Shown here one piece after another: positions 47,734 to 55,834 of a DNA stretch of 64,000 bases. The translations under genes and the position numbers were made by a program. The stretch lies in NCBI RefSeq assembly GCF_030409795.1, contig NZ_JAUFQN010000019.1, positions 1,674,001 to 1,738,000 on the forward strand, written 5' to 3'. Numbering within the stretch: the first letter of the stretch is position 1; every line of letters starts with the position of its first letter. The notes beneath the pieces are model-generated. The model saw only the letters and a list, made by a program, of their open reading frames with translations, was not told the DNA's origin and did no database searches. The DNA comes from Flavobacterium paronense. GTDB taxonomy: Bacteria; Bacteroidota; Bacteroidia; Flavobacteriales; Flavobacteriaceae.

Positions 47734-49332
47734 TTATTGACATTCCTTGAAAACAATATCATCAATACCAAATTTCCACAGTCTAGTCCACCTGTTTTGC
47801 CAATCTCTAATTTTAATTTCAATATTAGCTGTTGTAGAATTTGAAGTCCATATCGCATCTTTTTTAACCCATCCTGAAGATTGATATTGTTTTGAATTAT
47901 AGTTATAAGTGTAAATCCCCCCAACTATTGCTCTATTTATTATTAATTGCCCATTTATATATACATCAATTATAATGCTTGGATTGCCAGCTAAATTGTT
48001 TCCATAGGAATCTCGTTCATAAGTATCCTGAAAATAAGTTAGCATTTCGAAACAGAAGTGATATTTTTTATCTTTTTCAACTGTAATGGGAACGCCTCGC
48101 CAAAGTGATCTCCCTGTTAGAATAATTCCGTTACCCATTCCGTCATTTTTTGCCTGTATTTCTAAACACTTACTATTTCCTAAAGATCCAACAAAAAATT
48201 TATCGTCATTAACGTATCCAGGATTAGAAAACGATGGTGTAAAAAAACTTACATAACCTAATCCATTATTCCAATTTTCAAAATCACCATTTATAACTAA
48301 GTTTTTTATTGCATCACAGTTATCACATGGGTTATTTTCGCCTCCACCTTTACCCGCGCCGACATTTTTCTTATTACTTTCTGTAGTAAGTATTAATGGA
48401 ACACCGCAAACTTTACCGCCACACATAGCGTAAACAAATACTTTTTGCTTGTAAGATTGATCGTAAATTGAAGTACTTACTTGATTTAAGGGTAATGTGT
48501 CATTGGCGATAATCATTGACGGATTATCTAAATTGATGCGCTTAATAAAAAATTGTTTGGCACATGTAGCATCTGCACAACGGTATTTAAGGTTTTCAAT
48601 ATTCACCGCTAATTCTGCGCTGAGAGAATTGGGAGTCAAATTTCCACCAGATGGAGGAACAGTTGTAAAGGGTTGTATAGCTCCATATATAATATTAGCC
48701 TCACTACCTGCTACCAATTGATAGCTTGCGCCTTCCCAACCACTTCCACTGCAACAGTCTTTAGGTAGCTCATTGACACTAATATAATGAGAACAGGTCT
48801 TACAGGGTTCCTCAGTTTTGTTGTCACAATAACCTTCATATTTAATTTCGTACAAGCCCAGCTCATCAAAGCTATAAGTACCACTTAGTATTGTCCATGC
48901 GCCAGTAGGTGTTTTTATTTTAATCACAACTCGGCTTTGACAACCTTCTTTTCCTGAATTACAATAAAAGTTTCCGCTAAAACTTAAAATACTTCCAACA
49001 CTTTGTGTGATAGTTTCTCCACAAGTTTCTTTGTTAAACTCTTTACATCCTTTTAATGCTTCACTTAATTGACCTGAACCTTTTATTGCTATGCTATTTC
49101 CTGAAGCAATTATTCTTTTGTTTTGTTGAGTTACTTTTGTGTAATCCCAACAATAGGTTTGGCTTATAAAATAAGATCCCGAGCAACATTCATTAGTAAC
49201 ATCTTTAGTTACTTCTGATTTTATCGGAATCATAGTTCTAACTCCGGCTTTACTTTTTACCTGTGATTGTAGCATAAATGGTGTTAAAACCAAAAACAAA
49301 CAATACATCGAAACCTTTATAACTATTCTCAT
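47734..49332 (-). CDS. Large cysteine-rich secreted protein with lectin-like end
   Basis: 532-aa protein with a signal peptide (MRIVIKVSMYCLFLVLTPFM ... QSQ). The first 330 residues hold many Cys pairs (KDVTNECCSGSY, CGGKVCGVP, CDNCD) and look like small Ig or adhesive modules. The C-terminal 190 residues fit a carbohydrate-binding, galactose-binding-like jelly roll (LVINGDFENWNNGLGYVSFF ... FGIDDIVFKEC). No T9SS sorting domain is visible. It lies between the barrel protein and the Lgt-like gene. It is likely cell-surface or secreted; the ligand is unknown. Confidence 0.8.
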   Translation of the reverse strand: MRIVIKVSMYCLFLVLTPFMLQSQVKSKAGVRTMIPIKSEVTKDVTNECCSGSYFISQTYCWDYTKVTQQNKRIIASGNSIAIKGSGQLSEALKGCKEFNKETCGETITQSVGSILSFSGNFYCNSGKEGCQSRVVIKIKTPTGAWTILSGTYSFDELGLYEIKYEGYCDNKTEEPCKTCSHYISVNELPKDCCSGSGWEGASYQLVAGSEANIIYGAIQPFTTVPPSGGNLTPNSLSAELAVNIENLKYRCADATCAKQFFIKRINLDNPSMIIANDTLPLNQVSTSIYDQSYKQKVFVYAMCGGKVCGVPLILTTESNKKNVGAGKGGGENNPCDNCDAIKNLVINGDFENWNNGLGYVSFFTPSFSNPGYVNDDKFFVGSLGNSKCLEIQAKNDGMGNGIILTGRSLWRGVPITVEKDKKYHFCFEMLTYFQDTYERDSYGNNLAGNPSIIIDVYINGQLIINRAIVGGIYTYNYNSKQYQSSGWVKKDAIWTSNSTTANIEIKIRDWQNRWTRLWKFGIDDIVFKECQ

Positions 49333-49360
49333 AATTGAAATTTTAATTAGATTTTATTTA

Positions 49361-51433
49361 TTAAAAACCTTGTTGTTTTGGAGAGCCAGATCCTCTACCA
49401 CTTGTTGTGATTACTGTTACATTATATTCTTTGCCATCAATATTGATTTTGGTTTTTTCATTTATTTGAATTACCTGCACGTCTTTCCCTTCATTAGTGG
49501 TATTCATTACTTCGTAAGTAATATTTTCTTTACCGAATGTAATAGGTTGTTTAGGTTCAGGAAGACCGATACTTTTATACAATGAAGAAAGTAATGACAA
49601 AGGAAGAACAGTGGGTTGCACATCTACTTTTTTATCAATAAACTTTTGAAGCGTTTTAGCAGTTAATTTGTTTTTGAGACCTAAGTTGTATATCACAATA
49701 TTGTTTGTGCCAACAAGTTTTATGGCACTAGCGGTCATTATTTCGTCTTCATTCAATACGTAATTTGGCTCACTAAATGAAGGCGAATTTGCTTTGCAAT
49801 AAATTCCACCTGCACCACAACCAGGCTCTAACTGGCAAGCACTTCCTCCTGAAATAAACCATGGTGTTCCGGCTGCTACCAATGATTTCCATTCCCCTAC
49901 AATATCTGAAGTAGCGATAACTTTTCCGGTAGCAGCATAAGAAGCTGCGGCTGCGCCACCACCACTATTTTCTTTCTTCCCCAAACTAATCACAACCCCA
50001 CCACTTATACCCATATCACTGTATTTAGTATCCGTTTTAGTAGTAATATATTGCCCTTCGTTAAAATGCCCTAGGTTATAACTATTGCTAGGAATGGTTG
50101 GGTCTAGTACAAAACGGGTACTTTCTGTACTAATTGTTGAACCCATAGTGTAGCTGCCTTCTACCCATATACCTATAGTTGGTGTAATGTTATAAGCCAA
50201 TCTTACTTTTGGAATTACACCCAAACCACTGGTTTTAGTTGCTTTTTGGGCTAGTAAAACATACGGATAGTCCACCGTGTTTTCTTGTACGGTTTCGGTA
50301 ACGGTAAATTCCTTTTGCGAGATACTTAAATAAGCAGCATTCAAGATTGGTGAAACTGTTACATCGCCTAAATGAATATTCATTTGTGGCCCTGCTTCAA
50401 ATTTGAAACCTTGCGCTTTTGGGCTTCCATTTCCTTTTGCCACTACCGTTGGTGGTGCGCTTTGTCCTTGCAATTGATATACAGTGTAGCGACTGTCTAA
50501 AGCATAATCACTATTGCCCATGGTGTAGCCACCACCAGCGTTTATCCCTAATGAGGTATTGCCCCACTCCCATATAGGTTTGTACAAACTAACGTTTATA
50601 TCTATACCGTTTACAATACCTGCTTCTTTAGTAGTTGCGGATGGGTTTGAAATACCACCGCCAACATAAATTTGCGGCTTAGAAAAACGCAATAAGGTTA
50701 CATGACCGGTTCGTTTTACTTTATGAGTACCGCCTTTAATAATATATGGTGGATGAGGCCCACCTTCTGTTTCTGCTACTTTCATGGAGCTACCATACTT
50801 TTTCAATAAGGTTACATGTCCTATACGATCTTCTGATTTGCCTTGTGGTGAATTTTCAAACTCTTTTATAGGCACACATTTACCATTTAAACCTAGGGTG
50901 CCTAATGGGCAAAACACTTGCAGGCTTTGCGAAGCGTTTCGTCTTAGTAAGGTTACATGACCTACACGATCTTCTGTTTTTGCTTGCGGTTGATTAACAA
51001 CGGTACTATCCCAAAGCAAACTTCCTTGCAAGGTGGTAGGTTTTAGTGCGGTAATCAGCAATAAATCGGAACCTGCATCGCCTTCTAATTGCGACATAAT
51101 GATGTTTTCGTTTTCGGCAATAACCAGTTGTGTGCCATCGCCATTAAATACGTAAGTACTTTTTGGGTTTAAGTTTGTTACTAGATCTTGTCCTGCTTTG
51201 AGCAGTTGGTCTTTGTCTAGAGACACCAAATACGACCCTTTGACTAACTCTAAACTAAAGCTGCCGTCTTTGCCTGTAGTGGCTTTGCTGGCTCCGCCAC
51301 CGGGGTTTTTCTTTACTACAACTCCAATACCAGTAACAGGTGGATTTTGTGGAGCACTTGCCAACGCACTTATACTAAAGGCTAAAAAGCAGCAAAGCGT
51401 AAGGATAATTTTGAGTGATTTGTTTTGTTTCAT
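49361..51433 (-). CDS. Surface protein with GHVTLL repeats and outer-membrane barrel
   Basis: 690-aa protein; signal peptide (SLKIILTLCCFLAFSISALA). Domains: a carboxypeptidase-regulatory-like start (GIGVVVKKNPGGGASKATTG, GSFSLELVKGSYLV), three copies of a short repeat (EDRVGHVTLLRR, EDRIGHVTLLKK, VKRTGHVTLLRF, about residues 155-250), a 12-stranded-like barrel segment beginning QIYVGGGIS and ending SGGVVISLGKK (about 255-495), and a C-terminal domain of about 190 residues with NIVIYNLGLKNKLTAKTLQK and a Gly/Ser-rich tail. ATG at 51433 fits the signal peptide better than the more upstream start. A dyad resembling the response-regulator operator is upstream. Confidence 0.82.
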   Translation of the reverse strand: MKQNKSLKIILTLCCFLAFSISALASAPQNPPVTGIGVVVKKNPGGGASKATTGKDGSFSLELVKGSYLVSLDKDQLLKAGQDLVTNLNPKSTYVFNGDGTQLVIAENENIIMSQLEGDAGSDLLLITALKPTTLQGSLLWDSTVVNQPQAKTEDRVGHVTLLRRNASQSLQVFCPLGTLGLNGKCVPIKEFENSPQGKSEDRIGHVTLLKKYGSSMKVAETEGGPHPPYIIKGGTHKVKRTGHVTLLRFSKPQIYVGGGISNPSATTKEAGIVNGIDINVSLYKPIWEWGNTSLGINAGGGYTMGNSDYALDSRYTVYQLQGQSAPPTVVAKGNGSPKAQGFKFEAGPQMNIHLGDVTVSPILNAAYLSISQKEFTVTETVQENTVDYPYVLLAQKATKTSGLGVIPKVRLAYNITPTIGIWVEGSYTMGSTISTESTRFVLDPTIPSNSYNLGHFNEGQYITTKTDTKYSDMGISGGVVISLGKKENSGGGAAAASYAATGKVIATSDIVGEWKSLVAAGTPWFISGGSACQLEPGCGAGGIYCKANSPSFSEPNYVLNEDEIMTASAIKLVGTNNIVIYNLGLKNKLTAKTLQKFIDKKVDVQPTVLPLSLLSSLYKSIGLPEPKQPITFGKENITYEVMNTTNEGKDVQVIQINEKTKINIDGKEYNVTVITTSGRGSGSPKQQGF

Positions 51434-51483
51434 GGTTATATAATTTTGCTTAACAAATATTACCAATTCCTACAAACAAAAAA

Positions 51484-51507
51484 TCCCTTAATCAAGTGAT
51501 AAAGGGA
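51484..51507. promoter_or_regulatory. TCCCTTAATCA dyad: operator candidate or terminator
   Basis: TCCCTTAATCA-AG-TGATAAAGGGA (one mismatch). It is 22-23 bases upstream of the -7-like box of the 51433 gene (51454-51461), but on the minus strand it is also followed by TTTTTT and could end the response regulator transcript. Confidence 0.5.
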
Positions 51508-51531
51508 CTTCTATGTTTTAAAAATGGGAAG

Positions 51532-52155
51532 CTAATTTTTAAGATTTTTGTAATAATAAGCTATGGCTTCACCTAAAGATGAGATGTGAAGTTTTTCGTA
51601 TATGCGTTTGGCATGAGTATTCACCGTAGCATAACTGATGCCCATCTTATCGGCAACCATTTTATAAGATAGACCTTCGGCGAGGTATGCTAGGACTTGG
51701 TTTTCTTTTGGCGAAAGCGGATTATTGATTGCTTTTGGAATAAAATAATCTAAAACTTTCTGGGCAATGGCCGGATTCATAGCTGCACCACCTTGATTCA
51801 CTTCTTCAATGGCTTGAAGTATGCGTTGCGGTTTGTCGTTTTTAAGGATATAACCGCTTGCTCCGTTTTTGATACAAATAAATATCTTTTCACTATCATC
51901 AAAAGCAGTTTGCATTAGTACTTTCACTTCAGGATGATGCATTTTTATTTGGCGCAAACCTTCTATACCATCAACTTCGGGCATATTGATGTCCATTAAA
52001 ACTACATCGGGATAATAGGTTTCTATTTCTGAAAGTACATTAACACAATTCACTGCTTCGCCTACAAACTTAAGTTCGTCATTGAAACTAAGCAACGCCT
52101 TAAGACTATCGCGTCTCTCGGTGCTATCATCATAAATAAAAATTCGTATTGGCAT
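51532..52155 (-). CDS. NarL/FixJ-type response regulator
   Basis: 207-aa two-component regulator. Receiver domain: IRIFIYDDSTERRDSLKALL, with the phosphoacceptor Asp in VVLMDINMPEVDG (about residue 54), and Lys in GYILKNDKP (about 104). LuxR-type helix-turn-helix at the C-terminus: LSPKENQVLAYLAEGLSYKM, ADKMGISYATVNTHAKRIYE. It is the partner of the sensor kinase encoded just upstream (52195). It has its own -7 box (52160-52167) behind a perfect palindrome, suggesting autoregulation. Confidence 0.93.
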   Translation of the reverse strand: MPIRIFIYDDSTERRDSLKALLSFNDELKFVGEAVNCVNVLSEIETYYPDVVLMDINMPEVDGIEGLRQIKMHHPEVKVLMQTAFDDSEKIFICIKNGASGYILKNDKPQRILQAIEEVNQGGAAMNPAIAQKVLDYFIPKAINNPLSPKENQVLAYLAEGLSYKMVADKMGISYATVNTHAKRIYEKLHISSLGEAIAYYYKNLKN

Positions 52156-52159
52156 AGCT

Positions 52160-52208
52160 CAAATGTAACGATGATTTTCTTATGGATTTATCCCTTAATT
52201 AAGGGATA
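52160..52208 (-). promoter_or_regulatory. Promoter and perfect palindrome upstream of the response regulator
   Basis: -7 box TACATTTG (minus strand, 52160-52167). At the -33 position, 52189-52208, lies the perfect 20-base palindrome TATCCCTTAATTAAGGGATA, which also contains the kinase stop codon. Half-site shared with 51484-51507. Confidence 0.65.
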
Positions 52209-55038
52209 GCGGAATTAATGCTTTGATGGTTGTGCCATTATTAATTGTAGAATTTACTTTAAACTTTCCGTTTAATTCTTCAACTCTTTTACGCATATTG
52301 GTCATTCCGTTTCCTTTTATTTGATTGGTATCAAAGCCAATACCATTGTCTTTAAGTTCTAAAACGATATTGTTTTCTATAATAGAAAGGCTAATTTGAA
52401 CTTTTGTCGCTTTACTATATTTGACAGAATTATTAATAGCTTCTTTGATAATAAGCACTATGTTTTTCCTAGTACTAATGTCTTTAATTATGGTGTCAAT
52501 AGAGGTATCTATTTTTATTTCATATTCGATGGTCGTAGCTCCCAAAATATCGTTAGCAAAGTTTTTAATACGAGTACTAATACTCATAAATTCATCTTTC
52601 CCCGGTTTCATACTCCAAATAATATCACCTATTTTATCAGCTATATTTTGAGATTGGTCTTCAATTTTATTTAATATTAGTTGGGCTTCCTCTGGATTTT
52701 TAGTTATTAATCTATTAGCGACAGCACTATTGATTTGTAAACTACTTAGTGTTGCTCCGATATCATCGTGTAAATCGGCAGTAATTTTATTTCGTTGTTG
52801 TTCTAGCGCAAGTTGTTGCTTAAACTCTATTTCTTGTTTGGCAAGACGTCTTCTGTAAACTAAATACAATATTACAACAAGTGCATATCCTAAAATAAGC
52901 AACCAAAACCAAACTTTTTTATAGATTGGAAAATCAATAGCAATAGTAATTGTTTTTTGAATTATAACTTTATTTTGAAATTTATCATAAACACCCAACT
53001 CTAGTTTATAAGTATCGGGAGCAAGATTGGCCAAATCAATAGTACAATCACTGTTTTTGTATATCCATTTATTATTGTTTATTCTGTAAACTATAGGAGA
53101 TTGTTTTCCTTTATAGATATTGCACACTATAGCGTGAATAGTGATATTGTTTTGATTATAATCTAAATTTAATTTACGGATGAAATCGTTATTCGTGTTT
53201 GAATGTAGTTTTTCTTGATTAACCAAAATTTCATCTATATATACTTTAGATTTATATATAGCATTATCATATTTTAATGGTGGTTTAAAATAATTAAAGC
53301 CTTTCATGCCACCAAAAAAAAGCGTGCCATCAGTTGATTTATAATAAGCTCTGTTATTAAAATCCCAATCTTGAATCCCATCTTCTTTGGTAAAATTGAT
53401 TATATTATAATTGTCGCCATTAATATAACTTAAACCTCGTTGATGACTTGCCCAGCAATTTCCCTTTTCGTCTAAAAGAATTCCATATATATAAGTTCCT
53501 GACAAGTTATTATTAGCATCAATTTTTTTAATAATCTTAAAATTAGAGTTTAAAACTAAAATACCATTATTCGTTCCTACCCAAACTCTATTTTTGTTGG
53601 TATCTTCTTGAAAATAAAAAGGCTGAAGTCCGTTTAGTATATTTTGTGAATGCACTATATTATATGATTCATTCAATTGGTATAATGTGGCTTCCTGATT
53701 AAGATAGGAAACTACTATCCTGTTTTTTGAAATGGGGTTGATTTTAAAAGGGTTTTTCTTTGTTTGATTGGCTAGCTTATTTAGCTTTTTTTCTTTTGTA
53801 TCTATTATGTATAATCCGCTTTGAAAGGAACATACTAATTGATTCTCTAATAGTACTATATCTTGTAATAACCCTATTTGTTGGATGTTAGAAAGTGTGC
53901 CATAAAACTTTAGTTGCTTATTTTCATCTATTTGAAATAAATCAATTGTTAGATCATTATTTTGAACTAGTTGCCAAATGATTTTATGTTTTAAATCGGT
54001 TACTTCCTTTATAATTAAAGCAGGGTTAACATTTGCATTAATTTTTTTTAAATGTCTTTCTTCTTTATCAAAAACGACGTTGTCTTGCACTAAAAATGAA
54101 CCGTCAGTGAATTCCGAAAAATTGCCAACACCAGATTTAAACAACTCATTGGTACTGGAAACTTTATTTAGCAATGGTGGATTAAAATCTAAAATCATTT
54201 GTCCAAAACCATCACGACACATCCATAATCTATTCATTTTATCAAATGAATAGCAGTAGGTAGTTGCAAAATTTTCATTTAATTTTTGATTATATATTTT
54301 TTCAAAGTCTTTTTTATATATGTCAAATCTTTCTTTATCTTTTACAACAATTATACTTTTATTAACTGCAATTCCTTCTATTCTCGTGTTATATTCATTT
54401 TTTTTGAAAATACTGCGTGAATTACAATCAAAAAGTAACAAATAAGTATTGGTTCCAATTAAAATTGTGTTAGTGTATTTATCATAACTTGACGAAATAA
54501 TTTTAAACTCATTATCAGTCAAATATTTTTCTAAATAACGATGCGATTTTTTGGTCTTTGTATCAAAAAACAGCAACCCATTAGGATTAAGTATCCATAA
54601 GTTATCATTAGCATCAATAAAAGGAATACGAGTAAAAATTGGGTTTTGAGAATTATCATAAACATGAAAAGAAGCAACTTTATAGCTGCTTGAAGTATTA
54701 TAAAATTTAGCCGTATTTGATTTTATGTCATAGGCAATGATATCAAAATCTTTATTATGACACCATACTTTACCATTAGCAAATCCAATAGAAAAAACTG
54801 TCTGATCTTTTCCCTTTGGAAATAAAAACTTTACATTAAATCGATCTTTTCTTCTTACGTAAACATACAATCCAGTTGTACTGCCAATATAAATATTATG
54901 ACTATCGTCTTCAGCAAAACCATAACCTTGTTGCAGATTTTTGCAGTTTTCAAAATACTGGTCTTTTTTATAGACTTTGACATAATTTCCGTCATATCTA
55001 TTTACAGCATCATTTCCTGTTATCCATACAAAACCCAA
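52195..55038 (-). CDS. Two-component sensor kinase with periplasmic propeller repeats
   Basis: Sensor of the Reg_prop/HisKA_3 type: N-terminal half of propeller repeats (GFVWITGNDAVNRYDG, LWMCRDGFGQ, RVWVGTNNGILVLN, NRAYYKSTDGTLFFGG), a Y_Y_Y-like domain (NITIHAIVCNI ... APDTYKLELGVYD), one transmembrane helix (VWFWLLILGYALVVILYLVY), then HisKA_3 (RNKITADLHDDIGATLSSLQ) and an ATPase domain (EAINNSVKYSKATKVQIS, NGIGFDTNQIKGNG, GNGMTNMRKR). The coordinates use TTG 55038, but the frame runs back to 55209 and encodes a signal peptide; no ATG, GTG or TTG is found there (see findings). It phosphorylates the downstream regulator. Confidence 0.9.
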   Translation of the reverse strand: MGFVWITGNDAVNRYDGNYVKVYKKDQYFENCKNLQQGYGFAEDDSHNIYIGSTTGLYVYVRRKDRFNVKFLFPKGKDQTVFSIGFANGKVWCHNKDFDIIAYDIKSNTAKFYNTSSSYKVASFHVYDNSQNPIFTRIPFIDANDNLWILNPNGLLFFDTKTKKSHRYLEKYLTDNEFKIISSSYDKYTNTILIGTNTYLLLFDCNSRSIFKKNEYNTRIEGIAVNKSIIVVKDKERFDIYKKDFEKIYNQKLNENFATTYCYSFDKMNRLWMCRDGFGQMILDFNPPLLNKVSSTNELFKSGVGNFSEFTDGSFLVQDNVVFDKEERHLKKINANVNPALIIKEVTDLKHKIIWQLVQNNDLTIDLFQIDENKQLKFYGTLSNIQQIGLLQDIVLLENQLVCSFQSGLYIIDTKEKKLNKLANQTKKNPFKINPISKNRIVVSYLNQEATLYQLNESYNIVHSQNILNGLQPFYFQEDTNKNRVWVGTNNGILVLNSNFKIIKKIDANNNLSGTYIYGILLDEKGNCWASHQRGLSYINGDNYNIINFTKEDGIQDWDFNNRAYYKSTDGTLFFGGMKGFNYFKPPLKYDNAIYKSKVYIDEILVNQEKLHSNTNNDFIRKLNLDYNQNNITIHAIVCNIYKGKQSPIVYRINNNKWIYKNSDCTIDLANLAPDTYKLELGVYDKFQNKVIIQKTITIAIDFPIYKKVWFWLLILGYALVVILYLVYRRRLAKQEIEFKQQLALEQQRNKITADLHDDIGATLSSLQINSAVANRLITKNPEEAQLILNKIEDQSQNIADKIGDIIWSMKPGKDEFMSISTRIKNFANDILGATTIEYEIKIDTSIDTIIKDISTRKNIVLIIKEAINNSVKYSKATKVQISLSIIENNIVLELKDNGIGFDTNQIKGNGMTNMRKRVEELNGKFKVNSTINNGTTIKALIPLSLN

Positions 55039-55209
55039 ACTGTCTTCATATCTATAGTAATTAGAACCTTGTGAAAGTCCTTCATCTAGAGTAAGCGTTG
55101 AAATTGAAAAATTTAAAAAAGAAGATTGTGCTTTTGAAGTATTCCAAAGCAGCAGAAAAAAAAGAGTAAATATTAGATGGCGTTTAATAATATTCTTGTG
55201 TTTTAAAGT
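55039..55209 (-). other. N-terminal extension of the sensor kinase, without canonical start
   Basis: The same reading frame continues upstream of 55038 to an in-frame TGA at 55210. It encodes KNIIKRHLIFTLFFLLLWNT-SKAQ, a classical signal peptide, then STLTLDEGLSQGSNYYRYED, the typical start of the propeller. The only possible initiators are ATT codons at 55186-55191, ATA 55171-55173 or CTG 55150-55155. It is likely part of the gene. Confidence 0.6.
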
Positions 55210-55261
55210 TCAATAGGTAATTGATTTATAAAAATATTCTTTATTTCGAAATCATAAAAAT

Positions 55262-55339
55262 TTATTTTCTGAAATACTGTATAAAGATGAAATTTCACAT
55301 TTTGCTGCTATGAATTTGTTAAAAAAGTATTTTAAATAA
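55262..55339 (+). pseudogene. MeaB-like C-terminal gene fragment 2
   Basis: Frame without start ending in TAA: SEILYKDEISHFAAMNLLKK then YFK. It resembles fragment 1 (FAAAMNLLGKYFK) and the MeaB C-terminus. A short palindromic hairpin follows. Confidence 0.4.
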
Positions 55340-55342
55340 AAA

Positions 55343-55363
55343 TCCCGAGTGATGAGTTCGGGA
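55343..55363 (+). terminator. Weak hairpin after fragment 2
   Basis: TCCCGA (55343-55348) and TCGGGA (55358-55363), loop of nine, followed by CTTTT. Possibly the old terminator of the lost gene. Confidence 0.4.
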
Positions 55364-55758
55364 CTTTTCGGAATAAACTAACTAACTTTTTACTATTATT
55401 TTATTTCTATAAAAGGGCAATTTAATTCTCACTTATTGCCCTAAAAGCCAGCGGGCAAACGCAACTGGCCTCAGGAGCAACTCAAATAAACCACAATTAT
55501 TTATTTTTCTTTAAGGTTATTAACTCAAAGTCAGCGACTATTAAAAAGTGTTTGGGTTACTTTTACTAACACATTATTTTGAGTAGTAGATTTAAGTATG
55601 CTAAATATAAATCTCTATTACAAAATTGAATTAATTCGTTATAGGAATTGATGAGTAAAAAACTATATTTACTATGTTGGATGAACCTAAAAAAATACCG
55701 TCGTTTAACGGATATAAATAGGGTTGTCTGGCGGAATTCATTTATTTATAGTTAGCGT

Positions 55759-55766
55759 TACTTTTG
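55759..55766 (+). promoter_or_regulatory. -7 box for the sensor kinase/response regulator pair
   Basis: TACTTTTG, 69 bases before the ATG at 55835; no correctly spaced TTG. Confidence 0.5.
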
Positions 55767-55834
55767 TAAGTTCCTAATTATTGAATCATTCACTACCGAG
55801 TGATTTGTATTTGATTGAATATAAAAAACGCTGC

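Larger units (their letters stand above)
55213..55780. other. Divergent intergenic region between two sensor kinase genes
   Basis: No intact gene. Contents: MeaB-like fragment 2 (55262-55339), a weak hairpin TCCCGA/TCGGGA (55343-55363), a hairpin AGGGCAAT/ATTGCCCT (55414-55442) and a following GCCAG/CTGGC (about 55447-55469), and the -7 box of the 55835 gene near the right end. The two hairpins in a row could belong to a small structured RNA, but no family is recognised. Confidence 0.5.

Noticed and set aside
55140-55170. Frameshift in the homopolymer T-run of the sensor kinase signal peptide
   Set aside because: On counting, the run is eight bases long and the frame is continuous; only the start codon is problematic.
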